NCBI RefSeq assembly: GCF_900465055.1
Contig: NZ_LS483250.1
Coordinates: 2,666,001 to 2,730,000, forward strand
DNA from: Moritella yayanosii
Lineage (GTDB): Bacteria > Pseudomonadota > Gammaproteobacteria > Enterobacterales > Moritellaceae
Reading direction: 5' to 3'
DNA: 64,000 nucleotides
The notes under the pieces are model-generated. The model did not search any database. It had not been told where the DNA came from and saw only the letters and a program-made list of their open reading frames with translations. Below, piece after piece: positions 34,106 to 43,060 of the stretch; positions within the stretch are counted from its first letter, which is position 1, and every line of letters begins with the position of its first letter. The position numbers and the translations under genes are program-made.

Positions 34106-34651
34106 TTACTTATCTAATTGTTTTAGAGCAAGTAATAATGCACAAATAGCACGAGATTCTGTGATCTCATCATTATCAAGAAGCTCATTTGCCCTCGCTA
34201 GTGGCCACTTTATAATTTCGAGCGGCTCAGGCTCATCACCTTCACATGATTCAGGATACAGATCTTGTGCGAGATAAATCTGCATTCGCGCAGAGAAATA
34301 GCTCGGCGCCAAATTAACTTCTTTCAGTAAGGTTAATTTTTTGGCCCCAACGCCAACCTCTTCCATCAATTCTCGATTCGCGGCGGTCAGTGCCGTTTCA
34401 TCTTTATCGATCGCCCCTTTGGGGAAACCCAGTTCATAGTTTTCAGTACCCACTGCATATTCACGGATCAAAATAAGATTATCGTCAGCATCGATAGGTA
34501 CCATCATCACCGCGCCGTAACCACCACCCTTCATTCTTTCGTAAGTACGTTCAACGCCATTCGAAAAACGCAATGCGACAGACTCGATTTTAAATAATCG
34601 ACTTTCAGCAACAATACTAGTGCGTAATATTTCAGGTTTTTGATGTGTCAT
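34106..34651 (-). CDS. nudE: ADP compounds hydrolase NudE
   Basis: A Nudix hydrolase of about 181 residues that cleaves ADP-ribose, NADH and Ap3A-type substrates. The Nudix box is complete: GAIDKDETALTAANRELMEE followed by VG, with the catalytic Glu residues in REL-MEEVG. The preceding REYAVGTENYELGFPKG is characteristic of NudE. An ATG at 34663 adds four residues but sits directly against its AGG, whereas the Met at 34651 aligns with E. coli NudE. It lies between gspN and cysQ. Confidence 0.93.
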   Translation of the reverse strand: MTHQKPEILRTSIVAESRLFKIESVALRFSNGVERTYERMKGGGYGAVMMVPIDADDNLILIREYAVGTENYELGFPKGAIDKDETALTAANRELMEEVGVGAKKLTLLKEVNLAPSYFSARMQIYLAQDLYPESCEGDEPEPLEIIKWPLARANELLDNDEITESRAICALLLALKQLDK

Positions 34652-34697
34652 TTTAGTTTGCATCCTTGTCGTAACGCTTATACGTTATATAGCAATA

Positions 34698-35453
34698 TTA
34701 TATTCGCCCAGCGTAATGGACCTTATACTCGCCCTTGGCATTTTCTTTGCCCACATAACGTAGATTGCTGCGTATTGATTGCGGTAATTCATTACTTGGT
34801 ACCAGTACTGCAGATAGACTGTATTTGCCGTTATTTTCTAACTTAGCGATACCGGATATTTTAAGCTGAGTAGAACTCTGTTTGATATTAGCAACAATGG
34901 CACCATTATCGCAGGTTAAAATTGCTACCGCAGAATCAATTTCAACGTTACCCAATAATGACTCAATAGCCGCATTAGACCAATTTAACTGACCATCAAG
35001 TTGTGCACACCAAGGTTGTCCTTGCCGCATCTCTGCAATCGTTAACTTAACGTTTCCCATCGTCGTCACCGGTAATGGCACATTACTTGCCCTGACGAGC
35101 CATTCAGAACTTGCTGTCGCGGTAAAATCTTGTACATAAACACCAGCACTTGAATAACCTAATTCACCACGCCCACGTAAACTATTTTTGCCACGTCCGA
35201 ATTCCACATAGACTTGTGCCGACCCCGTTAACAACGCGAGCACAGATGTGTCCCAGCGGATATCTTCAACGTCAATATTATTGAATGATATCCGCTTAGC
35301 TTCGCCTTGCCACACTGTACCGTCGACTTGAGTTATCATTACATTAGCGGGTAATGATACATAGGATAATGCCAATGTGGCCGGTAATGTGCCGACAAGA
35401 AAAAAACCATAAGTAACGATAACAAAACATAGTCCTATTAGTTTATTTCTCAT
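34698..35453 (-). CDS. gspN: type II secretion system protein N
   Basis: A 251-residue inner-membrane-anchored periplasmic protein with an N-terminal transmembrane segment (LIGLCFVIVTYGFFLVGTLP) and a beta-rich periplasmic part with VDGTVWQGEA and GRGELGYSSAGVYVQDF typical of GspN. It is the last gene of the secretion operon and overlaps gspM by four bases. GspN is present in only some systems and its exact role is unsettled. Confidence 0.9.
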   Translation of the reverse strand: MRNKLIGLCFVIVTYGFFLVGTLPATLALSYVSLPANVMITQVDGTVWQGEAKRISFNNIDVEDIRWDTSVLALLTGSAQVYVEFGRGKNSLRGRGELGYSSAGVYVQDFTATASSEWLVRASNVPLPVTTMGNVKLTIAEMRQGQPWCAQLDGQLNWSNAAIESLLGNVEIDSAVAILTCDNGAIVANIKQSSTQLKISGIAKLENNGKYSLSAVLVPSNELPQSIRSNLRYVGKENAKGEYKVHYAGRI

Positions 35454-35923
35454 GGTCTCGTTCCTAACTGTAATCTACGTACTTTAACCATACCTTTAGC
35501 GTCCGAAACACTCAAATCGATATTTTGGATCTCAATACCATATTGTTTGTTTAATTGTTCTAACCAAGCGGTGAATTGGTTAAAGTTAACATCATCAATC
35601 CATACCTGCAGGGTATCTGTTTTTGCTTGGATACGCGTGATCACGATCTGATTACGTGCAGCGCTACGACTCACTAATTGGTTTAGATCACCAGCTTCAA
35701 CACGCTTACCTTGGCTGCCCTGTAGGTCTATGATCTTTTGCCCAATAGTCTTCACATCAGCCAGCGTTTGCTTTTGTACATTCACTTTTCGCTGGGTATT
35801 AATAATGTCATTTTGTAACGGTTGCCAAAGTAACCAATAACCAGCGGCAAGCACCAAAGTGACGATTAATATACTGATGAGCTGTTTTTCTTTTTGCTCT
35901 AATTGTTGCCAATATGCCTTCAT
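35450..35923 (-). CDS. gspM: type II secretion system protein M
   Basis: A 157-residue bitopic inner-membrane protein: a short cytoplasmic N terminus with a Lys/Glu-rich helix (QQLEQKEKQLISI), a transmembrane helix about residues 16-34 and a periplasmic ferredoxin-like domain. With GspL it forms the assembly platform that couples the ATPase to the pseudopilus. It overlaps gspL and gspN by four bases each, implying translational coupling. Confidence 0.92.
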   Translation of the reverse strand: MKAYWQQLEQKEKQLISILIVTLVLAAGYWLLWQPLQNDIINTQRKVNVQKQTLADVKTIGQKIIDLQGSQGKRVEAGDLNQLVSRSAARNQIVITRIQAKTDTLQVWIDDVNFNQFTAWLEQLNKQYGIEIQNIDLSVSDAKGMVKVRRLQLGTRP

Positions 35924-37146
35924 TTTTTACCCTTAATATCAAGCGTCCCCTGAACTCGACCATTTCGCTGACTTAACGTCCCTTGGACAACATCAAATTG
36001 TATTGATAATGATGATTTAAGTTTATCAAACACTTGAAAATCTGCCGCACTTGCTTGTAATCGTAATGTCGCTTGCTTGGTATCATAGCGAACAGAAATA
36101 GGCTGAATACCCGGTAACTGTTTAAAGGCCGGAGTTAACTGACTCAGCATCACTAAGAAGCCCGCGTTATCGCCACCACCCCGTAAATCATTTAATCGAC
36201 TCTGCATTTGTTTTTTAACTAAACGCGTATTCAAGCGCATTTTTTTCGGCTTAAACACCGTTTTATACACTTGCCTAATCTCGTTATCTAACGCCGATTG
36301 TTGTTGCTCTAATTTATTTAAGGTGACAAATTGATTCACCAATATCATCACCATTGCCAAGCTTGCAGCGATAGCCGTACCGCGCCATAATTTAAATGCC
36401 ACATTATCTTCATGTACAACTTTATACTGACCTTGTAATAAATTATAGCGACAGGCAATCGCCCCCTCGGCACACAACTTCATTGGCAGTTCAATCTGAC
36501 CTTGCTGCCAGTTATCTAACGCAAGAGCATCAAGAGCATCAAGAGGGGAGTAACTCATCACTGTTGGTTTGTTACTGACACCTTCATCCTCTGGATCCTC
36601 AGTGGCAGCTAATACGAACGCTAACAACTCACTTTCAATACATAACCCTTGCGTTGGCGTCTGCCTAATTAACCATTGTCCATCGAGTTCGATCGCACTC
36701 CAATGTGCTTTACTGTAGGGTAATGTTAAAACATCAGGAATGTATTGCTCACAGACTAATTCAGCATCTGCTAACCAAGTTTGCCACTGTTGCATCTTGG
36801 CGTGTGCAATAACGGCAACCGAAACTGTATTAGCTACTTTTTCTAAAACAGCAAAATGTAATTTATCAATATCACTGCTCAATTCTGGTTCTAACATATA
36901 GGGCAGTGCATTGAGTAACTGTTTATTACTACGCCCTGGTAGCTCCACCTTTTTAAACGTGATATCACAACTAGGCACTAATGCGATGATCGGCCGGCCA
37001 CCAGCTCGTGATTTAAGTTCAATAAGATCTTCTGCACTGGTCAAAATACCGGACGCAATAATCTCGCGTTCGACTGTTGACCATACTAACCAATGTATTG
37101 CTTGTCGACTTTCACTGCCAAGCCTAACTACTAACTGCTCGCTCAT
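35920..37146 (-). CDS. gspL: type II secretion system protein L
   Basis: A 408-residue inner-membrane protein with an actin-like cytoplasmic domain (about residues 1-240) that binds the ATPase GspE, one transmembrane helix near residue 260 (IAASLAMVMILVNQFVTL) and a periplasmic ferredoxin-like domain. Gene order and four-base overlaps with gspK and gspM support the assignment. Confidence 0.93.
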   Translation of the reverse strand: MSEQLVVRLGSESRQAIHWLVWSTVEREIIASGILTSAEDLIELKSRAGGRPIIALVPSCDITFKKVELPGRSNKQLLNALPYMLEPELSSDIDKLHFAVLEKVANTVSVAVIAHAKMQQWQTWLADAELVCEQYIPDVLTLPYSKAHWSAIELDGQWLIRQTPTQGLCIESELLAFVLAATEDPEDEGVSNKPTVMSYSPLDALDALALDNWQQGQIELPMKLCAEGAIACRYNLLQGQYKVVHEDNVAFKLWRGTAIAASLAMVMILVNQFVTLNKLEQQQSALDNEIRQVYKTVFKPKKMRLNTRLVKKQMQSRLNDLRGGGDNAGFLVMLSQLTPAFKQLPGIQPISVRYDTKQATLRLQASAADFQVFDKLKSSLSIQFDVVQGTLSQRNGRVQGTLDIKGKK

Positions 37147-38117
37147 TGAGCTCCTCCGAATTGCCGACGAATGACATAAACTGCATCTTTGCTTTCCGCT
37201 TTAAATACCGATTCAACCTTAATGGTGGCACCAGCAAATTCGGCCTGTAATAGTGCAATAAAATAGCTACTTTTTACATCAACGACACTTTTTTCTGTCG
37301 CACTCATTTCAAGTCCTGTCAATGTGGCTAATGCCCAAAAATCTGCTGTTGTTTCCCAGCCACTATTCGGTCGTTGTGCCAATATTGTTTTAGCGACATC
37401 TAATGAGAGTTTCCCGGTAAATAATCCCGCTAATACTTCCGGCTTATCTACGGCAATGGTATTCACGTTAATCTTTAAGCTCGCCGTTGGTAACGCACAA
37501 AGATAAGGCCGAAGCTTGCGGTAAATAACTTGGTTGAACCCTTTTATCGCCCGTAATTCACTGATGTTTAACAATCGTTGGTTACCTGCTTGATAGGGAT
37601 AATCAAGCGACTCATAATAAGCATCTTCAACACCGTAACTCGACACGATGTTAGTATCCGCATCAATCCAATCGCGTAATGCGTCACTCAATTGCTCTGC
37701 TTCATAGGCATCTAACTCTAGCTGTTCAAGCAGGTTTCGAAACTGACGTACAGCTAATGGGGCCTGACCTTCTTTGTCTTCACCAGTTACCGCATTGACA
37801 TTAAAGCAGGCTTGCATATCAAAGACCTGACCACCAATCTGACCATTCTCAACCGGGTACACCATACCTTCGATGGCCCAATATTGATCTAAATTGATGG
37901 TATCATCGTCTTTTAATGCTTGCTTTAAGCCTTTCTCAACCAAGGCTTCAGCACCATAGGCATACCACAAGGCTTGTTGATGCATAATAATGTTACTGGT
38001 ACGACGTAATTCCAACTGTAATCGCGACGACATATTACTGGCAATGATCACCATAACAGCAAGAATGAGTAACACTGTCAGCAGTGCAATTCCGCGCTGT
38101 TTAGAGGCATTCTTCAT
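37143..38117 (-). CDS. gspK: type II secretion system minor pseudopilin K
   Basis: A 324-residue large minor pseudopilin. The prepilin cleavage site is in QRGIALLTVLLILAVMVII; as usual for GspK the residue at +5 is not the Glu of other pseudopilins. The large alpha domain with two Cys (MQACFNVNAV and YLCALPTA) and the Asp-rich segment DWIDADTNI, which binds calcium in homologues, are present. GspK caps the pseudopilus tip together with GspI and GspJ. Confidence 0.94.
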   Translation of the reverse strand: MKNASKQRGIALLTVLLILAVMVIIASNMSSRLQLELRRTSNIIMHQQALWYAYGAEALVEKGLKQALKDDDTINLDQYWAIEGMVYPVENGQIGGQVFDMQACFNVNAVTGEDKEGQAPLAVRQFRNLLEQLELDAYEAEQLSDALRDWIDADTNIVSSYGVEDAYYESLDYPYQAGNQRLLNISELRAIKGFNQVIYRKLRPYLCALPTASLKINVNTIAVDKPEVLAGLFTGKLSLDVAKTILAQRPNSGWETTADFWALATLTGLEMSATEKSVVDVKSSYFIALLQAEFAGATIKVESVFKAESKDAVYVIRRQFGGAQ

Positions 38118-38767
38118 TATTTTTCGTCCTCGTCATTACTACTATCACTATCCACTGTGGCTTTAGGTAATAAAAATATACGTTCAATTTTACCAAACCG
38201 CTTTAATGTGAACGTTACTTTTACGCCATCAGGTAATGCCGTTTTATTGGTCCAGGTCTCAGCCCATTTATTCTCGTGGTAAAACTCAAATGTCATGGCT
38301 TCGACATTGGCTAAAATTAACTTTCTCTTCGGCTCTTCACCGATCGAGGGGTCTAAATAGACATAACTTAACCGCTCTAAGTGCGCATCTTTAACTCGGT
38401 ATATTACCCGTTGTAATGAAGAGCGTGGTAGCTGTGATAAGGGATTACGCCAACCACTGCGTGTAAAAGCAATACCGTCGTCATCACTGTCGAACATAAA
38501 TTTTCCAGCTTGTAATGGCATTGCCGTCAGTTCGTCATCACTGCGATTATGACGGGCATTCATTTGTTGAAAATCACGCTCTACAATAACCATAGCCCGT
38601 TGCAGTTGCTTTAGTGCATCACCGCGATCTCTCGAGATCTCATCGCTGCGCAACACACCTTGCAATACTTGGTAAGCCCCAAGACTGAGCAGTGCAAAGA
38701 TGGCGATGGCAATCATCATCTCGATCAGCGTAAAGCCACGTTGCTTGATGGTAGGTTGTCGAGTCAT
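38117..38767 (-). CDS. gspJ: type II secretion system minor pseudopilin J
   Basis: About 216 residues from the ATG at 38767 (MTRQPTIKQRGFTLIEMMIA), one base after the gspI stop. The frame extends upstream to 38857, but this overlaps gspI and would put 30 extra residues before the prepilin leader. The cleavage motif RGFTLIE with Glu at +5 is standard. It forms the pseudopilus tip with GspI and GspK. The C-terminal tail is acidic (DSDSSNDEDEK). Confidence 0.93.
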   Translation of the reverse strand: MTRQPTIKQRGFTLIEMMIAIAIFALLSLGAYQVLQGVLRSDEISRDRGDALKQLQRAMVIVERDFQQMNARHNRSDDELTAMPLQAGKFMFDSDDDGIAFTRSGWRNPLSQLPRSSLQRVIYRVKDAHLERLSYVYLDPSIGEEPKRKLILANVEAMTFEFYHENKWAETWTNKTALPDGVKVTFTLKRFGKIERIFLLPKATVDSDSSNDEDEK

Positions 38768-38768
38768 C

Positions 38769-39161
38769 TTAACGCACCACATAGGTAAGTAAGTGACTAA
38801 CGGTTGATTCATATTTCTTATCTGTCGCGACTTCGACAGTGACCTCAACAAAGTCACTGCTGTCTGTCGCTTCTGCTTTATAACGCCAATACCAGATGCG
38901 TCCGGCTAATTCAGATTCACCTTGTCGCCATGATTTTCCCGGTATCGTGTTGGCTAGTTTTAATTCTGTTAACGTATTGGCAGCCACCCAATTGGCAAAT
39001 GTTTTTTCTTCCAAATAGGCCAAGCTGCTGAGATTTTCGGTCGCGACTTTCATCACGGCCAGACCAGCAGTGGCAAATACCGCCATCGCAACCATGACTT
39101 CGAGTAACGTCATACCCGCTTGTTTAAAAAGCATCGAGTGGCCCGAACGTGATTTCATCAA
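38769..39161 (-). CDS. gspI: type II secretion system minor pseudopilin I
   Basis: A 130-residue minor pseudopilin with the leader and cleavage motif QAGMTLLEVMVAMAVFA (Glu at +5). The start overlaps the end of gspH by four bases. GspI nucleates the tip complex with GspJ and GspK. Confidence 0.93.
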   Translation of the reverse strand: MMKSRSGHSMLFKQAGMTLLEVMVAMAVFATAGLAVMKVATENLSSLAYLEEKTFANWVAANTLTELKLANTIPGKSWRQGESELAGRIWYWRYKAEATDSSDFVEVTVEVATDKKYESTVSHLLTYVVR

Positions 39162-39760
39162 AATCCATCCATCGTCGAATTAATCATTAAGTCACCGTAT
39201 TCATCAAACTGAACTTTGATACTACTATCGCCAAGATCGGCATCCATATAGGTAAACGTCAACGTAAAATCAGTAATTTCACCGCTTGAATAAATAAAAA
39301 TATCGGGTTCGATGCGTGCTTGTTTATCATCCCGTTCAAATAACCCAGCGTTATCCTCAAACAAACTATCATCAGCAAACAGCTTATGATCACCGAACAA
39401 GCTCCCTTGCGCGGTTAATCCAGCAAGTTCCAGAGAAAGCAGCATGTCCTCTTTCAATTCTTTCCTAGCAAAAAACTTAGAGTCATCGAATGCTGACCAT
39501 TTATCATTGTCATCCAAATACACAAATTGATAGTGCTGCTCTTCAATAACGATCCCCATCTCGATACTACTGAGTAACGCTTCTTCTTCGGCAAGTTCTA
39601 ATACGCCAATAAAACGAGCGGCTTCTTGCTTGAGCTGTCGATCGGGACCAGCAGTGTTCATCGTCATGACTACACCCGTGACCATCATACCCATTAAGAA
39701 TATCACTAACATTATCTCTAATAGTGTAAAACCAGATTCTTGATGAGTACGATCTTGCAT
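39158..39760 (-). CDS. gspH: type II secretion system minor pseudopilin H
   Basis: Exactly 200 residues from the ATG at 39760 (MQDRTHQESGFTLLEIMLVI), which places the prepilin cleavage motif SGFTLLE near the N terminus; an upstream Met at 39844 would add an implausible 28-residue leader. GspH links the tip complex to the GspG fibre. Residues 120-145 hold an unusual acidic insertion in which Leu-Phe recurs at 121, 127, 133 and 140, each followed by Asp or Glu; this region is variable in GspH but I do not know this repeat from other members. Confidence 0.92.
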   Translation of the reverse strand: MQDRTHQESGFTLLEIMLVIFLMGMMVTGVVMTMNTAGPDRQLKQEAARFIGVLELAEEEALLSSIEMGIVIEEQHYQFVYLDDNDKWSAFDDSKFFARKELKEDMLLSLELAGLTAQGSLFGDHKLFADDSLFEDNAGLFERDDKQARIEPDIFIYSSGEITDFTLTFTYMDADLGDSSIKVQFDEYGDLMINSTMDGF

Positions 39761-39877
39761 TTTATACCTTCGTTCGTTGTTGATATGCATACCAATAAAA
39801 TAGGCGTTAACATCGGCGGTGTTCAGATAGATAAAGAAAGGCACAGTACATAGCCTATGCCTGAATAAAACGATTAA

Positions 39878-40312
39878 TTATTTCTCATGCATGTTCCAGT
39901 TACCAATGTCGTCATCAGAACCTTCTTCACCGTCTAAACCAATAGAATATATATCAACTTGACCATTTTCACCTGGGCTCACTAACAGATACTCATTACC
40001 CCAAGGGTCTTGCGGTAGACGTTTGATATAACCACCAGTCCGGTAATCTCTTGGTTCAGGATCGACATCAGGCTCTGTAACTAATGCATCCAAACCTTGT
40101 TCTGTTGTTGGATAACGGCTGTTGTCTAACTTATACATATCCATCGCATTTTCTAACGCGACGATATCTGATACTACTTTTTGACGATCCGCTTTTTCTT
40201 TATTACCTAATAAATTAGGGATAACCATTGATGCAAGTACCCCTAAGATCACAATAACGACCATGATCTCTAACAGGGTAAAACCTGACATATTCCGTTT
40301 TTTATTATTCAT
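39878..40312 (-). CDS. gspG: type II secretion system major pseudopilin G
   Basis: A 144-residue major pseudopilin. The cleavage motif is MSGFTLLEIMVVIVILGVLA with Glu at +5. The globular part includes LDNSRYPTTEQGLDALV and the C-terminal Asp-rich GLDGEEGSDDDIGNW that binds calcium in homologues. It is the main subunit of the periplasmic pseudopilus. Confidence 0.97.
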   Translation of the reverse strand: MNNKKRNMSGFTLLEIMVVIVILGVLASMVIPNLLGNKEKADRQKVVSDIVALENAMDMYKLDNSRYPTTEQGLDALVTEPDVDPEPRDYRTGGYIKRLPQDPWGNEYLLVSPGENGQVDIYSIGLDGEEGSDDDIGNWNMHEK

Positions 40313-40337
40313 AACATCCTCTATTTAAAATAAAAAT

Positions 40338-41558
40338 CTAACCTGCAACCATCTGGTTTAAAGACAAAATTGGTTGAAGAATTGCCATCACGATAAATAA
40401 TACAACAAACGACATACTCACCACCAGCAAGGGTTGAAAAATGCCTAAGGCCATCGCAACTTGCGCTTCAAACTGCGAATCTTGGTTATCTGCAGCACGC
40501 TCTAACATCGGACCTAATTCACCACTTTGTTCACCACTGGCGATCATGTGCAGCATCATTGGCGGAAATAATTTTGTTTCCGTTAATGCCGCTCTTAAAC
40601 TGGTCCCTTCTCGCACACGACTCGTCGCGGCTTCCACTAATTTACGCGCATGCATATTAGTTAATACCTGCCCTGCAATCGACATACTTTCCAGTAGGGG
40701 TACTGCACTGGCATTCAAAATACTTAACGTACGCGCAAAACGCGCCGTATTAACGCCACGACTTATCTTACCAATGACAGGTACTTTTAATAATCGTTCA
40801 TCAAATGCCAAACGATACTGCGGTTTCAATAACAGCCGCTTCACACCGATAATGGCCAGTACAATAATGACGACGACAGCCAAGCCATAATCACTGACAA
40901 AATCAGATAACGCGATCAGTATTTGCGTGATTTGTGGTAACTCTTGTCCCATATGTTGGAATTGACCAACCACTTTAGGCACAACACTGGTTAACAGTAA
41001 TGACACCACACCAATAGCCACCAGCGTTAACATCACCGGATAAATCATCGCTTGTGTGAGTTGACTGGCCATTTTTTGGCGCTGTTCGGTATAATCAGCC
41101 AAGCGATTAAGTACTTTATCTAAATGACCCGACTTTTCGCCGGAGGCCACCATCGAACAATACAGATCGTCAAAGGCATGCGGAAACTCAGCAAAACTTT
41201 CCGCTAGTGTATGCCCTTCAACAACGCGGCTACGCACGGCTAAGATCATATTCTGAATACGCGGTAGTTCACTTTGTTCTGCCACCGCTTTTAATGATTC
41301 TTCTAACGGTAGCGAAGCAGCAATTAAGGTGGACAACTGACGGGTTAATAGCGCCATATCAGCCGTACTAATACCGCGTTTAAATGAAAACAACCCTGCC
41401 GCTTTTTTATTTTCAGCCACGGCAGACATTTCCACTTCTAGGGGAGTTAAGCCTTTCTCGCGCAATAAACTACGCGCTTGCTTGGGCCCGTCGGCTTCCA
41501 CTACCCCTTTTTTCTTTTTACCTTTTTGATCAATCGCTAAATAAGAAAATGCAGGCAT
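40338..41558 (-). CDS. gspF: type II secretion system inner-membrane platform protein F
   Basis: A 406-residue polytopic protein with two homologous cytoplasmic GspF domains and three transmembrane helices (around residues 170, 220 and 375). The N terminus MPAFSYLAIDQKGKKKKGVV and the repeats SLPLEESLKAVAEQ and AVPLLESMSIAGQ are typical. It lies two bases downstream of gspE. Confidence 0.95.
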   Translation of the reverse strand: MPAFSYLAIDQKGKKKKGVVEADGPKQARSLLREKGLTPLEVEMSAVAENKKAAGLFSFKRGISTADMALLTRQLSTLIAASLPLEESLKAVAEQSELPRIQNMILAVRSRVVEGHTLAESFAEFPHAFDDLYCSMVASGEKSGHLDKVLNRLADYTEQRQKMASQLTQAMIYPVMLTLVAIGVVSLLLTSVVPKVVGQFQHMGQELPQITQILIALSDFVSDYGLAVVVIIVLAIIGVKRLLLKPQYRLAFDERLLKVPVIGKISRGVNTARFARTLSILNASAVPLLESMSIAGQVLTNMHARKLVEAATSRVREGTSLRAALTETKLFPPMMLHMIASGEQSGELGPMLERAADNQDSQFEAQVAMALGIFQPLLVVSMSFVVLFIVMAILQPILSLNQMVAG

Positions 41559-41560
41559 AC

Positions 41561-43060
41561 TTATCCCTCTCTTGTCACGCGGAGTACTTCTTCTAAGGTG
41601 GTGACACCTTCGAGTACTTTAGCTAGGCCATCTTGACGGATACTGGGGGTGAATGGGCGAATATGCCGCTCGACAATCTGTTCACCGGCACCACTGTGGA
41701 TCATGTCTCGTACATCTTCATCGACAATTAATAATTCATGAATACCCGTTCGACCGCGGTAACCTGTTTGATTACAGTTTTCACAACCTTTAGGATGATA
41801 AATTATCGTCGCGTCAGCCACACGATTAGAAGCAAGTTGCTCAAGTTCGCGCTCTGTTGGCGGCGCGCCCACTCGACAATCGGCACACAGCGTGCGCACT
41901 AAGCGTTGTGCTAGTACACCCAATATACTTGACGACAATAAGAAGGGCTCTAATCCCATATCACGTAAACGCGTGACAGCACCGACAGCGGTATTGGTGT
42001 GTAAGGTGGATAATACTAGGTGACCGGTTAAGCTGGCTTGTACCGCAATCTGCGCAGTTTCTAAGTCACGGATCTCACCAATCATCACCACATCGGGATC
42101 TTGACGTAAAATAGCCCGTAAACCTCGTGAAAATGTCATATCTACTTTCGGGTTAACCTGTGTTTGACCAATGCCATCAAGTTGATATTCCACCGGATCT
42201 TCTATTGTTAAGATGTTACGGTCTCTACTGTTAATTTCCGATAGCGCGGCATATAAGGTGGTACTTTTACCCGAACCTGTAGGTCCAGTTACTAAAATAA
42301 TACCGTGCGGTTTATGAATCAGTTCCGACATCTTATTGCGGTTATCTAACGTCATGCCCAAATGCTCTAATTCTAATTTAGCGTTATTCTTATCGAGTAA
42401 ACGCATTACTACGCGCTCACCAAAACTCGATGGAAGGGTTGATACACGCACGTCAACACCGCGTCCACCAATGCGTAGCGAAATACGACCATCTTGGGGA
42501 ACACGCTTTTCCGCGATATCCATTTTTGACATGACTTTGATCCGTGATATTAACAAAGATGCTAATTTTCGATTCGGTTTCAAAATCTCTCTTAATACTC
42601 CGTCGATGCGGAAGCGGATCACCAGTGAACGTTCGAATGTTTCAACATGAATATCTGAAGCACCTTCTTTAATCGCCTCACTAAGCATGGCATTGATCAG
42701 TTTAATGATCGGCGCATCATCATCGGACTCCAACAAATCTTCTTCGGTTGGCAACTCCTCGGCTAACGTAAAGAAATCCACTTCATTACCAATATCCTGC
42801 ATTAATTGCCGAGCTTCGGATGAGTCACGTTGAAACACGTCGGTCAGTTTTAATTCAAATGCCTCATCATCTAACAACACCAATTGAAATACTTGACCAA
42901 GGTTACGGCGTACTTCAAGTACCGTCGATGGGGCGACATCGGCTTTATGATATAACACCCAGCCCTGCTCTACTTCGCTTAGCACTACACCAAATTTTTT
43001 GGCGAACGAAAAAGGTAAGCGTTCGCTTTCACTTACCTCGGCATAGTCCTGAGTACTCAT
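41561..43060 (-). CDS. gspE: type II secretion system ATPase E
   Basis: A 499-residue cytoplasmic hexameric ATPase that powers pseudopilus assembly. Walker A is [12 protein letters not shown] near residue 260, followed by the Asp box ([12 protein letters not shown]), Walker B (GEIRDLETA) and the His box ([13 protein letters not shown]). The four-cysteine zinc element CADC ... CENC near residues 395-430 is present. The gene abuts gspD, beginning immediately after its stop codon. Confidence 0.97.
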   Translation of the reverse strand: MSTQDYAEVSESERLPFSFAKKFGVVLSEVEQGWVLYHKADVAPSTVLEVRRNLGQVFQLVLLDDEAFELKLTDVFQRDSSEARQLMQDIGNEVDFFTLAEELPTEEDLLESDDDAPIIKLINAMLSEAIKEGASDIHVETFERSLVIRFRIDGVLREILKPNRKLASLLISRIKVMSKMDIAEKRVPQDGRISLRIGGRGVDVRVSTLPSSFGERVVMRLLDKNNAKLELEHLGMTLDNRNKMSELIHKPHGIILVTGPTGSGKSTTLYAALSEINSRDRNILTIEDPVEYQLDGIGQTQVNPKVDMTFSRGLRAILRQDPDVVMIGEIRDLETAQIAVQASLTGHLVLSTLHTNTAVGAVTRLRDMGLEPFLLSSSILGVLAQRLVRTLCADCRVGAPPTERELEQLASNRVADATIIYHPKGCENCNQTGYRGRTGIHELLIVDEDVRDMIHSGAGEQIVERHIRPFTPSIRQDGLAKVLEGVTTLEEVLRVTREG

